Assembly (NCBI RefSeq): GCF_030348505.1
Contig: NZ_JAUCFJ010000002.1
Location: forward strand, 2,360,001-2,424,000
Length of the DNA stretch: 64,000 bases
DNA from: Lysinibacillus sp. G4S2
Lineage (GTDB): Bacteria > Bacillota > Bacilli > Bacillales_A > Planococcaceae
Direction: 5' to 3'
Below, in pieces: positions 8,879-18,058 of this stretch (positions are counted from its first letter, which is position 1; every line of letters starts with the position of its first letter). The translations under genes were made by a program, and so were the position numbers. The notes under the pieces are model-generated. The model did no database searches. It was not told the origin of the DNA and was given only the letters and a program-made list of their open reading frames with translations.

Positions 8879-8888
8879 TGAAAAGTTT

Positions 8889-8924
8889 AGTAGGCTACTT
8901 TGGATGAAGTAGTCTGCTTTTTTT
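8889..8924 (+). terminator. Intrinsic terminator
   Basis: AGTAGGCTACTT pairs with AAGTAGTCTGCT around GGATG, then a run of seven T. Directly downstream of the lipoprotein. Confidence 0.8.
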
Positions 8925-9028
8925 GTTCTACATACAATCTCCTGTGGGAAAAGTCGAGGATACTTGGCAGTCGGTCGGCGGAAGGTTTCTGGAAGCTTAA
9001 TACATCTTGCCCGGAGAACTAGAAGCGA

Positions 9029-9417
9029 TGGATGGAAGCGGCGAAGCGGCGGATAGAGGAGTGGAAGTGACGGATAGAAGAGCCAAGGCGACGGATAAAA
9101 GCGAAAGTGGCGGATAGAAGAGTCAAAGTCGTGGATAGAAGAGTGGAAATCGTGGATAGAAGAGCCAAAGTCGTGGATAGAAGAGCGAAAGTGGCGGATA
9201 GAAGAGCCAAAGTCGCGGATAGAAAGTCAAAGCGACGGATAGAAGAGCCAAAGTGACGGATAGAAGAGCTGAAGCGACGGTAGAAGAGTCGAAGTGACGG
9301 ATAGAAGATGCAAAGCGACGGATAGAAGAGCCAAGGCGACGGATAAAAGCGAAAGTGGCGGATAGAAGAGTCAAAGTCGTGGATAGAAGAGTCGAAGTGA
9401 CGGATAGAAGCGCCAAA
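9029..9417 (+). repeat. 21-bp GGATAGAAGAG tandem repeat, about 18 units
   Basis: Units follow the pattern CGGATAGAAGAGCCAAAGTGA with small variation and mostly a 21-bp period; a few are 19-20 bp. G+C content is clearly higher than in the other 21-bp arrays, but the GATAGA anchor and period are the same. The spurious reading frames here have a 7-residue period, as expected for 21 bp. It separates the lipoprotein from the ECF sigma operon. Confidence 0.9.
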
Positions 9418-9510
9418 GAACCGAGCAGCTAGGGAAACTTTATATTGCGTCTCATTTCAACATTTGATATAGAGCCATTTTATTCTATTAGAAAAAGAAT
9501 TTTTTAAAAG

Positions 9511-9541
9511 TGAAACCTTTTGATAGGGTTAATTACTCTAA
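9511..9541 (+). promoter_or_regulatory. Candidate ECF-type autoregulated promoter
   Basis: TGAAACCTTTT at 9511-9521 is a typical ECF -35 element, and CTCTAAG about 16 bases downstream may be the -10. It sits just before the sigma gene, where ECF sigma factors usually drive themselves. Confidence 0.45.
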
Positions 9542-9562
9542 GTATTGAAAGGAGGAAACAGC

Positions 9563-10105
9563 ATGGAACATAATATTTCAATCGTCAAACAGGCTATTGC
9601 AGGGAATAAGGAAGCGTTTGAGCAGCTACTCATTTTAGAGGAAGAAAAACTATTTTATACTGCGCTTTCTTATGTTGGCCAAAAAGAGGACGCACTGGAT
9701 GCGATTCAAGAGGCAGCGTGTAAAGCCTATTTAACCGTTCATCAGCTAAAGCACCCGGAATTTTTTTCCACGTGGCTGTTTCGTATTTTAATTAATGAGT
9801 GCTACCAATTACTTAAAAAAGGGCAAAAAATTATTCCTTATGAAGAAAGTGAATTATTAAATCGTTTACAACATGAAGAAAATGTCAGTGCGAATCCCAT
9901 TGATTTATCGGATGCTATACAGCATTTGAATCATTCTCAACAAATGGCCATTATTTTATTTTATTATCACGATTTACCGATTAAAGAAATTTCGGAAGTA
10001 ATGGAGAAGCCGGTAAGCACTATTAAAACGTATTTGCATCGTGGTAAAAAACAGTTGAAGCGAGAATTAGAAAGGAGTGCAACGTTCAATGAAAAAGTCA
10101 TTTAA
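9563..10105 (+). CDS. ECF RNA polymerase sigma factor
   Basis: A 180-residue protein. Region 2 (AGNKEAFEQLL through EDALDAIQEAACKAY and the WLFRILINECY segment) and region 4 (HSQQMAIILFYYHDLPIKEI then STIKTYLHRGKKQLK) are both complete. The ATG at 9563 follows AAAGGAGG; an upstream in-frame ATG at 9545 precedes that site and is rejected. It overlaps the downstream DUF4179 gene by 17 bp, its likely anti-sigma factor. Resembles the SigV/SigM side of the ECF family; the stress signal is not known. Confidence 0.93.
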   Translation: MEHNISIVKQAIAGNKEAFEQLLILEEEKLFYTALSYVGQKEDALDAIQEAACKAYLTVHQLKHPEFFSTWLFRILINECYQLLKKGQKIIPYEESELLNRLQHEENVSANPIDLSDAIQHLNHSQQMAIILFYYHDLPIKEISEVMEKPVSTIKTYLHRGKKQLKRELERSATFNEKVI

Positions 10106-11195
10106 TGAAAACGGACCCCTTCCAGAATTCCCAAGAGATGAGGTACGAGCATCGATTACAAAAGGAATACAACAAGCAGAGGAGCAAACGAAAATGAGTC
10201 AAACACCTATCCAAATTAAAAGAAAAAGTAAACGTAAACCATTATTATATGTAGCAAGTACGGCAGCCGCATTTAGTATTATGATTGGTTCTGCAGCCTA
10301 TGTATCACCAACGTTCGCAAGTACTTTATCACAGCTACCGATTGTCGGGTCGGTATTTAGTAACTCTGGCTTACTTGGGCTAAAACAAGCAAGCGAACAA
10401 GGGTTAACGAGCACTATTGGAGAAAAGCAGACAATTAACGGTATTTCCGTAACAGTAGATGAAGTACTTTATGATGAATCTAATATTACTGTAGGCATTA
10501 CAATTGATTCTGAAAAGGAATTAAGTAATGAATACTTTGGTGCAGGGTTTGATTGCACTATAAATGGTAAAAATCCTGAGGCGAGTTCTGGTTCCTATGG
10601 TGAAAAAGTTTTAAGTCCGACAGTTCGTACTGGTATCGCGACATTTGATGTGAAGGACGACATGCCAGATTCCTTTGACATGGGCTTAGTGCTGGAAGGT
10701 AAAGGAGGGGAAAAATGGGAATTTACAGCGCCGGTTAAAAAAATTACGGATATTGTTTATGTTCCTGTCAACCATCAACAACAGGCAGATGGCATTCAAC
10801 TAGATGTTTCAAAAATTTCATTGAGTCCTACAGGTGTATCACTGGACTATAAAGCGACTGAAAAAGGAACAATTGATAATGCACAAATAGGCGCATCGTT
10901 TATAGAATTCCGTATCACGGATGAACATGGCAAAGAAATCACTTCACATTCAGGTGGCGGAGAAGGTCATTTCAATGATGGTCTATGGAATTTTAGTAGC
11001 ACAAAATCCTTTGACCCGATTTCGAAAGATGTTCAAAAATTAATTATTATACCGTATTTAATGCTTCCTTCAGGTGGTGGTGGCGTTCAAATTGATAATG
11101 CTGGGGTAGAAACGAAAATTCCTTTCGATAAATCATCCCTTAAAGAAGTGAAATTCCAGCCTTTCACAGTAGAAATCCCTTCACAACAAAAATAA
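10089..11195 (+). CDS. DUF4179 membrane anti-sigma factor
   Basis: A 368-residue protein. A cytoplasmic N-terminus of about 50 residues (KKSFNENGPLPEFPRDEVRA) should hold the ECF sigma factor; one transmembrane helix (LLYVASTAAAFSIMIGSAAY) leads to an extracytoplasmic DUF4179 domain and a second beta domain (DUF5643-like). The ATG at 10089 has AAAGGAG 10 bases upstream; a start 12 bases earlier is less likely. The overlap with the sigma gene indicates translational coupling and a one-to-one ratio. Confidence 0.88.
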   Translation: MKKSFNENGPLPEFPRDEVRASITKGIQQAEEQTKMSQTPIQIKRKSKRKPLLYVASTAAAFSIMIGSAAYVSPTFASTLSQLPIVGSVFSNSGLLGLKQASEQGLTSTIGEKQTINGISVTVDEVLYDESNITVGITIDSEKELSNEYFGAGFDCTINGKNPEASSGSYGEKVLSPTVRTGIATFDVKDDMPDSFDMGLVLEGKGGEKWEFTAPVKKITDIVYVPVNHQQQADGIQLDVSKISLSPTGVSLDYKATEKGTIDNAQIGASFIEFRITDEHGKEITSHSGGGEGHFNDGLWNFSSTKSFDPISKDVQKLIIIPYLMLPSGGGGVQIDNAGVETKIPFDKSSLKEVKFQPFTVEIPSQQK

Positions 11196-11198
11196 TGA

Positions 11199-11238
11199 AA
11201 AAAGCGTCAAATGCAAACTTTGTATTTGGCGCTTATTT
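11199..11238 (+). terminator. Intrinsic terminator
   Basis: AAGCGTCAAAT pairs with ATTTGGCGCTT, followed by ATTTTAT. It closes the sigma/anti-sigma operon. Confidence 0.7.
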
Positions 11239-11282
11239 TATGGTAGTTTTAAGAAAGCATGAGTTTTGAAGGAGCGAATAGA

Positions 11283-11807
11283 TTGAAAATTTATACATAC
11301 AAACAATCAGCGGCGATTGAGTCAACAGAGGCTGTAGCAGTTTTAAATGAAGCGGGGGAAGTGTCGTCTACGGTTCAACGCGTTTATTCTAATGGATTGA
11401 AAAAAGCGTTTGACCGCACTATGGACTATCGTTATTTTGTGCGTTTCGATGTCAGTGATGTCGCTGGTCAGCCTCTTTTCACTTGTAAAAAGGTGTCACG
11501 TCGTGGCCGAGTGCATTTCAAAGGCAAGGATTTCATCACAGGGAAGGACTATATGATTGCTTATGATGGCTGGCAAATTATGATCCCTGATTTAATCATT
11601 ACAGATGGCGAGCAAAAAATTAATCTGAACAAAGAGATGGAAGACTGGTCCGTATTTTCTCTAGAGGATCAACCAATTGCACGTTGGCAGGCTATTTTTT
11701 GTGAGACTCATTTTGAAATTACTCTGCAAATTGAAGACAATAGCCCGATACAGCATGAAGCCTTTTTTATTGCGATTGGACAGGCAGTGTTGTTTGTTGG
11801 CGCGTGA
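11283..11807 (+). CDS. Hypothetical protein, possibly tubby-like (LURP-one) fold
   Basis: TTG start at 11283 with AAGGAG eight bases upstream; an ATG at 11259 precedes the ribosome site. The 174-residue protein has no signal peptide or membrane helix. Short beta-rich segments (RYFVRFDVSDVAGQPLFTCK, SRRGRVHFKG, YDGWQIMIPD) resemble the Bacilli tubby C-terminal-like/LURP-one proteins, but the match is from memory of pattern only. Function unknown. Confidence 0.6.
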   Translation: MKIYTYKQSAAIESTEAVAVLNEAGEVSSTVQRVYSNGLKKAFDRTMDYRYFVRFDVSDVAGQPLFTCKKVSRRGRVHFKGKDFITGKDYMIAYDGWQIMIPDLIITDGEQKINLNKEMEDWSVFSLEDQPIARWQAIFCETHFEITLQIEDNSPIQHEAFFIAIGQAVLFVGA

Positions 11808-11812
11808 AATGT

Positions 11813-11867
11813 CGATAAATTTGAAAAAGTAGGAGATAAACTGAAAAAGTTAGGTGATAAATCTTTG
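11813..11867 (+). repeat. 21-bp GATAAA repeat, two units plus partial
   Basis: Starts at 11813, 11834 and 11855: CGATAAAT, AGATAAAC and TGATAAAT, each followed by a GAAAAAGT(T)AGG-type tail. Same 21-bp period as the other arrays. It begins 5 bases after the preceding stop codon. Confidence 0.75.
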
Positions 11868-11892
11868 TAATAAAGTATGGAGCAAATCTAAA

Positions 11893-11930
11893 GTGCATGT
11901 TTTGAAAAAAATAATCAAAACATGCTCTTA
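11893..11930. terminator. Terminator between convergent genes
   Basis: GCATGTTTTGA / TCAAAACATGC with a 9-base A-rich loop, followed by TCTTATTT on the plus strand. Lies between converging transcription units and may serve both. Confidence 0.65.
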
Positions 11931-11944
11931 TTTAATGTGGCAGA

Positions 11945-13594
11945 TCAGGTCATTTCGATTTGAAGCGCCAATAGCTGCTCCAATGCTTCTTTTAATGGCG
12001 GTTGTGCCTTTTGGGCTACTGCTTCAAGTTTCTCCATGCTTCCAAAAATCCGGCGCAATACCATTTCGTATTCATAAATTTCTTTGCCTTTCAGCGCCTC
12101 GACAAGCTCAGGACTGTCGATGGTTAGATTTTTGACCAACGTGCCTTCATCAATCCCTCCTAGCAAAATGGATACAATTACTGGCATAAGCTCTATCTTT
12201 ACGCCATGTGCCTCAATAAACGTCTCCGCATAGCTATCCTGCGCTGACTGATGCTCTGTATCTACGAGTTCCATATAGCGACAGACTAGTGGAAAATAAT
12301 CTTCGCTGTATAAGCCAAGGCCCATTGCTGCATAAGTGCCTGGCATGACCGATTCCTCGCTCGGCTCTACATCCTCGTACCATGCGAACTCTTCCATAGC
12401 TGTATCCACATATTCTGCAAGCTTCGGGAACAAAGCAGGGTAGCTAAGCGCATTGGCGAAAAACTGATGTAGCTCGGACTTCGCCAGTTCCTTCAAAGGA
12501 AGGAAGTTCTTTTGGCTACTCTTTAACTTCAGCTGATAACTTTTAGGGAACGCTTGTTTCAAAAGATTGATAATATAATCCAACGCTTCTTTATAAGCAA
12601 GTTCTTCTTCGGAAAGAATGCAGATTTCTATCGTTTGTGTAATATCGTTGTTTCTGCCTTCTATCAGCTCTCCTCGATATGTATGAGCAAATTTACCGCT
12701 ACCATTTTTCAAATAATCTGCAGCTTCCTTAGACCCCAATTGTACAGCAAGTTCCATATATTTCTGTGGGATATCCGTCTCTGTAAATCCAATTTGCAAT
12801 GCCGCATAAAGAAAGAAATCCATTTCTCTAGTATCTACGGAAGGATGATCCTCTTTCAAAGTCCAGGTCATATCATAATCACCGGATCGGGTAAAATGCT
12901 GCAGTAAAAAGTAATCATTCACCCATTTTTTTAACGCCAAAGTATAACGACTAATCAAACCGTTTTTGAGCTCTTGATTAGTATTCAGCTTGTCGGAGAG
13001 ACGACGAATCAACGGATCAATTACTACCACTTCCTGTTTCATTAGATCAGAATTGACCAAATGATAGGCGAAAAAGAAAACGTCTTTCTCATCAGGTAAT
13101 ACGGGCGAATCAGAAAGAATCCTCGTCTGAATAAAATGATCCAGCGTGTTTTGGAGTTGGTTCAACTTGGGCTCATTCAACAGCTGTTTGTTAAGGGTTA
13201 ATTTCGACCTCTCCCACTCAAACTCAAATACAACTTCAAGTTTGTAATCAAAGAAACGAGATCCTAGTTCCTCCGAGCGGAATAGGTCATCCACAAGCCC
13301 GCACAAGGCAGGGAAGAACTCATCTATCAGAAGTTCATCGGTCAACTCCATGATGTAAGCATCTGCTCCGAATTTATTCGAGCTGGATAATGATAATTTG
13401 GAGAAATCTATTTGAAATTTACCTTTAGACCAAGTAAACTTGCCTTTTCTCCATGCCACTCTGAGGTAGTTATGAACTCCAGCTTGTAACGTTCTTTGAT
13501 TCTCAAACTCATTGATTCTTTTGCTTTCTTGTTCGTAAATTGTAGTGATTTCTTTCCATACCTTATTTAGCAAAGCTTCTGCTGCCTGATTCAA
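11945..13594 (-). CDS. Large soluble protein, possibly DUF6138 family
   Basis: A 549-residue, acidic, mostly helical protein with no signal peptide or membrane helix. Distinct segments include AYIMELTDELLIDEFFPALC (about 80-100), a KYMELAVQLGSKEAADYLKN helical repeat reminiscent of Sel1/TPR (about 280-300), and a C-terminal helical region ending ALEQLLALQIEMT. It may belong to DUF6138, recognised by overall look rather than a motif. Monocistronic. Function unknown. Confidence 0.75.
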   Translation of the reverse strand: MNQAAEALLNKVWKEITTIYEQESKRINEFENQRTLQAGVHNYLRVAWRKGKFTWSKGKFQIDFSKLSLSSSNKFGADAYIMELTDELLIDEFFPALCGLVDDLFRSEELGSRFFDYKLEVVFEFEWERSKLTLNKQLLNEPKLNQLQNTLDHFIQTRILSDSPVLPDEKDVFFFAYHLVNSDLMKQEVVVIDPLIRRLSDKLNTNQELKNGLISRYTLALKKWVNDYFLLQHFTRSGDYDMTWTLKEDHPSVDTREMDFFLYAALQIGFTETDIPQKYMELAVQLGSKEAADYLKNGSGKFAHTYRGELIEGRNNDITQTIEICILSEEELAYKEALDYIINLLKQAFPKSYQLKLKSSQKNFLPLKELAKSELHQFFANALSYPALFPKLAEYVDTAMEEFAWYEDVEPSEESVMPGTYAAMGLGLYSEDYFPLVCRYMELVDTEHQSAQDSYAETFIEAHGVKIELMPVIVSILLGGIDEGTLVKNLTIDSPELVEALKGKEIYEYEMVLRRIFGSMEKLEAVAQKAQPPLKEALEQLLALQIEMT

Positions 13595-13649
13595 CGATCC
13601 TCCTCCTAATATAGTGTTGTAGTTAATATAAGTAAAAGCTGTAATGTTT

Positions 13650-13745
13650 CTACTTGATATATTTTACACTAAAAGCGAACATCTTAAATGCTTGTTCATC
13701 TCCGTTTTGTGCTAACTCTACTAATAATACTTGCTTTGTAGTAAT
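13650..13745 (-). pseudogene. ECF sigma factor N-terminal relic
   Basis: A good AAGGAGG site is followed 8 bases later by ATT (not a normal start) and 31 codons reading ITTKQVLLVELAQNGDEQAF then KMFAFSVKYIK and a stop. LVELAQNGDEQAF is the classic start of an ECF sigma factor region 2. The rest of the gene is gone. The change from ATG to ATT and the truncation suggest a dead remnant. Confidence 0.55.
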
Positions 13746-13929
13746 GAAAATCGCCTCCTTCCGACTATTAGACTTGGCAAATCGTCATTTCGATTCAATT
13801 ATTTTTATTTTATTGGAATTTAATGCTTAAACCCTAATTTATGGTGATTAATCAATTTACTGCTATAATAGTATAAATTGATTTTCAAATGGAGGTAAGT
13901 AATATCTGGGGATTTAAAGAATATTATTA

Positions 13930-14133
13930 GCTGTTGCTTTCATTATGTTGAATTTCGAATGGTATTTTATTTCAATAATAAAGAGCAATCGATTGAAGTG
14001 AATTTTCATTGAATCCCTTTGAGGAACAAATTAAAAGTATCGGTCTCATTAGCACTCAAAATGGGAAGAAAAAGAGATTTATGACTAGTAGATTTGCAAA
14101 AAAAGATATAAGTAAGAGTGATGAAAAGGATTA
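13930..14133 (+). pseudogene. Decayed small gene, unknown family
   Basis: Two coding-like stretches in different frames follow each other: FHYVEFRMVFYFNNKEQSIE then VNFH and a stop, and NPFEEQIKSIGLISTQNGKK then KRFMTSRFAKKDISKSDEKD. They look like one protein broken by a frameshift. The family is not recognised. The rest of the 13.75-14.28 kb gap is A+T-rich with no other structure seen. Confidence 0.4.
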
Positions 14134-14281
14134 GTTATACAAGCTATAAAAGAGGAACGACATTTCTTTTAACGATTGATCAAGCTGGAGAATTTCTCTT
14201 CTTTCCAGGTAGCAAAATAAAAACAGCGGGAAAAATTTCAAGAAAATGAATAGTGCTTTACATCGAGAAGGGAAGAGAGAC

Positions 14282-15196
14282 ATGAAAAAAAAGCCGATTT
14301 TTGTGGAGATAGAGATAAATGCTCCCATCGACGAGGCGTGGACCTATACACAAAATCCAAAGCTGCATGAGCAGTGGGATTTACGTTTTACCTCTATTAC
14401 ATATTTAGAAAAAAATTCGCCGGATGAGCCACAACGATTTACCTATGAAACAAAGGTAATGCCAGGCTTGAAGGTGAGTGGCTGGGGTGAGAGTAAAGGG
14501 GAGCATCATAAAGAAGATGGCAGCAGAACATCCTCGTTACATTTTGGGACACCTCAAAAAATATCACCAATTGCAGAAGGGAAAGGATATTGGCAGTATA
14601 TTCCTCATGATAAGGGACTCACATTTTTAACACAGTATGACTATGATGTTCGCTATGGAAAATTAGGAAAGTTATTTGATAGAGTGTTTCGTCCAATAAT
14701 GGGCTGGGCAACAGCTCTTAGCTTTGATGTCTTAAAAAGATGGCTTGAAAAGGGAGAAAATCCTTCTTCTCAGTATCGTCGCTTCTTTTTAACATTTCTA
14801 ATCAGTGTGCTTTTTTGTTTTGTGTGGTTGTACCATGGCCTTGTGCCGAAAATCATTATGCAGCATCCTACTGAGGTGATGATGATTGAGGAATTATTAG
14901 GTGGAGAGAACAGCAAGGTAAGTCAAATTGTTAGAGGGGTTGGCATTGCAGAGATCATCTTTGCACTTTTTTGGCTGTTACCTCGAGGGAAGCGCTTCAT
15001 GTTTGGAGCTCAAATTTTACTATTTCCGCTTCTAACATTAGGGGCCATTTTAGCAGATAAAACGATTGCCACTGCTCCGTTCAATCCGGTGACATTCAAT
15101 CTGGCTTTATGGGTATTGTCCATTATTGGGTTTGTACTTTGTAAAGATATACCGAGTGCAAAAAGCTGTAAGCGAAAGCGAGGAGGAACATCATGA
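14282..15196 (+). CDS. SRPBCC domain fused to DoxX-like membrane domain
   Basis: A 304-residue protein. Residues about 1-160 form a START/SRPBCC ligand-binding-like domain (EIEINAPIDEAWTYTQNPKL, TYETKVMPG). Residues about 175-295 contain four hydrophobic helices of DoxX-like type. The ATG at 14282 has GAAGGGAAGAG upstream; an ATG at 14246 is possible. It overlaps the next gene by 4 bp, forming an operon with the DUF4166 and YndJ-like genes. The grouping suggests one membrane-associated function, but the substrate is unknown. Confidence 0.8.
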   Translation: MKKKPIFVEIEINAPIDEAWTYTQNPKLHEQWDLRFTSITYLEKNSPDEPQRFTYETKVMPGLKVSGWGESKGEHHKEDGSRTSSLHFGTPQKISPIAEGKGYWQYIPHDKGLTFLTQYDYDVRYGKLGKLFDRVFRPIMGWATALSFDVLKRWLEKGENPSSQYRRFFLTFLISVLFCFVWLYHGLVPKIIMQHPTEVMMIEELLGGENSKVSQIVRGVGIAEIIFALFWLLPRGKRFMFGAQILLFPLLTLGAILADKTIATAPFNPVTFNLALWVLSIIGFVLCKDIPSAKSCKRKRGGTS

Positions 15197-15804
15197 CGAT
15201 TTATCAAACTTTATTAGGTGAGGATTTTTCTCGACTTCATCCAATGCTGCAAAAGCGTTATGCATTACCTGTAGAACAGCCTTTTTATGCTATTGGTGTA
15301 ATGCATAAAATTGAGTCTGGTGCAAAGTGGCTGCGTCCCTTTTATGCGATGGCGACTAAAACTAGATTTTTGTTTCCTGAATCTGGTGAAGATGTGCCGT
15401 TTACAATTTGTAATACTTGTCGAGCATTGCCAAGCGGGGAACTAGAAGTATTGTGGGAGCGTACTTTCTATTTTTCTAACAAAACAAGACATTTTGATGC
15501 GAGGATGACGATTGATCCAGTTCAAAAAATAGTTAAGGATTACCTTGGCTCCCCAGCTCTTTTTTATTCGGATTTGCATTTTGCGGTGACACGTGAGGGG
15601 AGACTGGTCATTCGTTCTGGAGTTCAACGATTTGTAATGCCCCAAATAGAATGTTCGATACCAAAAATGTTGGAGGGACGTGTTGTTGTTGAGGAAGGAT
15701 TTGATGAGATAAGGAATGTCTTTACGATTCATGTGTCCATTCATAATCCGTTGATAGGGAGGCTGATGATGTATGCTGGTGAATTTACGCAGCAATCTAT
15801 GTAG
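15193..15804 (+). CDS. DUF4166 domain protein
   Basis: A 203-residue protein of the DUF4166 family. It opens with a segment typical of that family (YQTLLGEDFSRLHPMLQKRY) and has a central beta-rich region (WERTFYFSNKTRHFDARM). The family partners with membrane DoxX and YndJ proteins in Bacillus genomes; its biochemical role is not known. The ATG lies inside the upstream stop (ATGA) with GAGGAGG just ahead, and it overlaps the next gene by 32 bp. Confidence 0.85.
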   Translation: MTIYQTLLGEDFSRLHPMLQKRYALPVEQPFYAIGVMHKIESGAKWLRPFYAMATKTRFLFPESGEDVPFTICNTCRALPSGELEVLWERTFYFSNKTRHFDARMTIDPVQKIVKDYLGSPALFYSDLHFAVTREGRLVIRSGVQRFVMPQIECSIPKMLEGRVVVEEGFDEIRNVFTIHVSIHNPLIGRLMMYAGEFTQQSM

Positions 15805-17326
15805 CCCTGTCCCACTATTCGGGCTTGTGCTGTCGGTCGTTTGTTATTTCTTTAGCCCGCAGCCTGAATATATGATGCTACTGACAGTTGCACAGCTTAT
15901 TTTTGTGCCTACAATGGTGAAAATGGTTATAGACTTTAACAAAGTCGGCGATGCCATTGTTGTTGTGATGATGGTTACTATTACGATGCTCCACTGGTGG
16001 TCTGAAGGTTGGATAGCAATTATTCTTGCACTTATTTATGTTGTTTATACGGCGTTTATAGCTTTACAAGGTGTGAAGCGGTTTTTACAGCGAGGCTTTA
16101 CAAACATGGCTGAGATTTCGATTGATGTTGGGCTTATTTACATATTTATTGGGGGACTTTGGTTTTTTGCTTTTATTGCCAACATTGATACAGGTTTTTC
16201 ATCATTGATAACGTGGTTAACAGCTATTCACTTTCATTACTCGGCTTGTTTATTAGCGATATCGATCGGTCTTTTTGGGCGAATACATAAGAGTAGATGG
16301 TACAATGCGGTCGTTGTTATTTTATTGACAGGCCCGCTTCTTGTTGCACTCGGAATAACGTTCTCTACAATGCTAGAAATTGTTTCAGTGACACTTTATA
16401 TTGTTGCTATTTACAGCTTATTTTTCCTAGCTCTAAAAACGAAACTCCCTCGTGGTCAAGGTTTGCTTTTACGAATTTCCTATGGGTCTCTATGTATCAC
16501 AATATTATGGTCGTTCATGTATGCATTTGGTCATGTTATAGGGAATGCCTATGTAGGAATACCAGAAATGCTAAAGTTTCATGGGGTCATAAATGGTGTT
16601 TTCTTCGGTAGTATGGGGGTACTAGCTTGGGCAATCCTTATTCCAGAATCGAAACATCAACCATTTCATTTTCCAGTTAGCCAAATTCGGGGGAAATTAA
16701 GAGAACGAAAAGATCCGCATCCTGGTTTAGTTGATGCGCTTAGTGACTTTGTTGAAACGGCAAAGCTGCCTCATGTGATCCCACATTTTTATGAAGAAAC
16801 AAATCAGTATCGTTTGCAGGCATCTGTAAAGTGGAAACTATGGTTTAAACCGTTTGCTTTGATTTATCAAGGCTTAAGTCGTTTCATGCAACAACTGAAT
16901 TTGCCCTTTTCTAGTAAGCGAATCGAGATGACAGGTATGATTGTTAAAGTAGATGAGCAGCAAGATGGGCGACTAGCTCCACGTGCATGGATTCGGAAAA
17001 TAGATAAACAAACTACCTTTGTTGCCATCTATTCAAAGCATACAACAGGGGAAACAACCTATATGAATATTGCGCTCCCACTGCCTTTTTCAACAATGAT
17101 TGGGGTGTTATATTTATATGAAGATAATGGAGATTTACATTTAACAAGCAATCATGCTGGAGATGCAGGAATATATTTAGCGATTAATCGTTTTTTATTG
17201 AGACTTCCTTTACATGAACATTTTGTCATTACCGCAGAAGATGAAACAACACTAACTGCCATACATAAAATGCGGATTTTTGGTGTATCATTTTTACAAA
17301 TTGACTATCAAATTACAAGGAAATAG
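15773..17326 (+). CDS. yndJ: YndJ-like membrane protein
   Basis: A 517-residue protein. The first about 295 residues hold roughly nine hydrophobic helices, and the last about 200 are a soluble domain (KWKLWFKPFALIYQGLSRFM, DGRLAPRAWIRKIDKQTTF). Size and architecture match B. subtilis YndJ (about 550 residues), and the DUF4166 neighbour supports this. The start overlaps DUF4166 by 32 bp, so an internal GTG/ATG could also be used. Function unknown. Confidence 0.78.
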   Translation: MLVNLRSNLCSPVPLFGLVLSVVCYFFSPQPEYMMLLTVAQLIFVPTMVKMVIDFNKVGDAIVVVMMVTITMLHWWSEGWIAIILALIYVVYTAFIALQGVKRFLQRGFTNMAEISIDVGLIYIFIGGLWFFAFIANIDTGFSSLITWLTAIHFHYSACLLAISIGLFGRIHKSRWYNAVVVILLTGPLLVALGITFSTMLEIVSVTLYIVAIYSLFFLALKTKLPRGQGLLLRISYGSLCITILWSFMYAFGHVIGNAYVGIPEMLKFHGVINGVFFGSMGVLAWAILIPESKHQPFHFPVSQIRGKLRERKDPHPGLVDALSDFVETAKLPHVIPHFYEETNQYRLQASVKWKLWFKPFALIYQGLSRFMQQLNLPFSSKRIEMTGMIVKVDEQQDGRLAPRAWIRKIDKQTTFVAIYSKHTTGETTYMNIALPLPFSTMIGVLYLYEDNGDLHLTSNHAGDAGIYLAINRFLLRLPLHEHFVITAEDETTLTAIHKMRIFGVSFLQIDYQITRK

Positions 17327-17347
17327 ATAATTATTGAAGGCGTCTGT

Positions 17348-17818
17348 TTGCAGAAGGAGCATAATGACAGGGGTGATTTGTTGCGCTTAACAAAAGGAAT
17401 TTCAGGTTTTGATGCAGATCATTTAATTGAACAGGATATGTGGACATTCCAGTCAATGGTATATCATTTAGTTACAAGTGAAAAGCGGGCGAAAACGTTA
17501 CAATTTATCAATAACCCTCACTTTGTTTATATGCAAGCAGTGATTCAATTGGCGAATGAACAATTTACAATTCTACATCACAGACTTATGCCCTATGTTT
17601 CATTTGCTAAGTATGATGAGGAACTAAGTTTTCAATTTGTAACAAAAACTCACCTGCACAAATATTTTCCGATGCGTAAATGTTTTGAAGCCGTCACACT
17701 CAATACTTTGTTAACACGAGATAAGGAGCTACACAGCTTATCTGAAGTAGAGTGGAAGTATATTTTATATTTTGATAGTAAAACAATTGGAGACGTTATA
17801 TTTAATTGTTGGGATTGA
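17348..17818 (+). CDS. Hypothetical protein at end of YndJ operon
   Basis: TTG start at 17348 with GAAGG upstream; a second TTG at 17378 follows AGGGGTGA and is an alternative. The 156-residue product is soluble, rich in His, Phe and Tyr (LVTSEKRAKTLQFINNPHFV), with no recognised motif. It lies 21 bases after the YndJ-like gene and is followed by a terminator, so it is probably the last gene of the operon. Confidence 0.65.
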   Translation: MQKEHNDRGDLLRLTKGISGFDADHLIEQDMWTFQSMVYHLVTSEKRAKTLQFINNPHFVYMQAVIQLANEQFTILHHRLMPYVSFAKYDEELSFQFVTKTHLHKYFPMRKCFEAVTLNTLLTRDKELHSLSEVEWKYILYFDSKTIGDVIFNCWD

Positions 17819-17844
17819 TGATAGTTTTTCTATAGAATGGAATA

Positions 17845-17873
17845 GCTCATTTATAGGGCTGTTCTTTTTTTAG
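17845..17873 (+). terminator. Intrinsic terminator
   Basis: GAATAGCTC pairs with GGGCTGTTC through wobble pairs, followed by TTTTTTT. Closes the DoxX/DUF4166/YndJ operon. From here to 18058 nothing else is seen. Confidence 0.6.
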
Positions 17874-18058
17874 AACAAAAGTCTTGTTTAACTATTTTAA
17901 AGTAGTTCATCCGTTTAATTAATAATGTTAATGGAAGATGCTAGAAAATACATAAAAATCACCTAGTTATTTCATTTGATATAGGAAAAATTCACAAATC
18001 ACCATAGTCCTATTTAAAAATGGTAGATTAATATTGATAGATAAAATTCAAGATTAGG

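Noticed and set aside
9019-9416. Minus-strand open frames with LLSTT-type repeats
   Set aside because: They only reflect the 21-bp tandem repeat (7 codons); no ribosome site and no protein-like composition.
12554-12907. 117-residue plus-strand frame
   Set aside because: Antisense to the 549-residue gene, no ribosome site.
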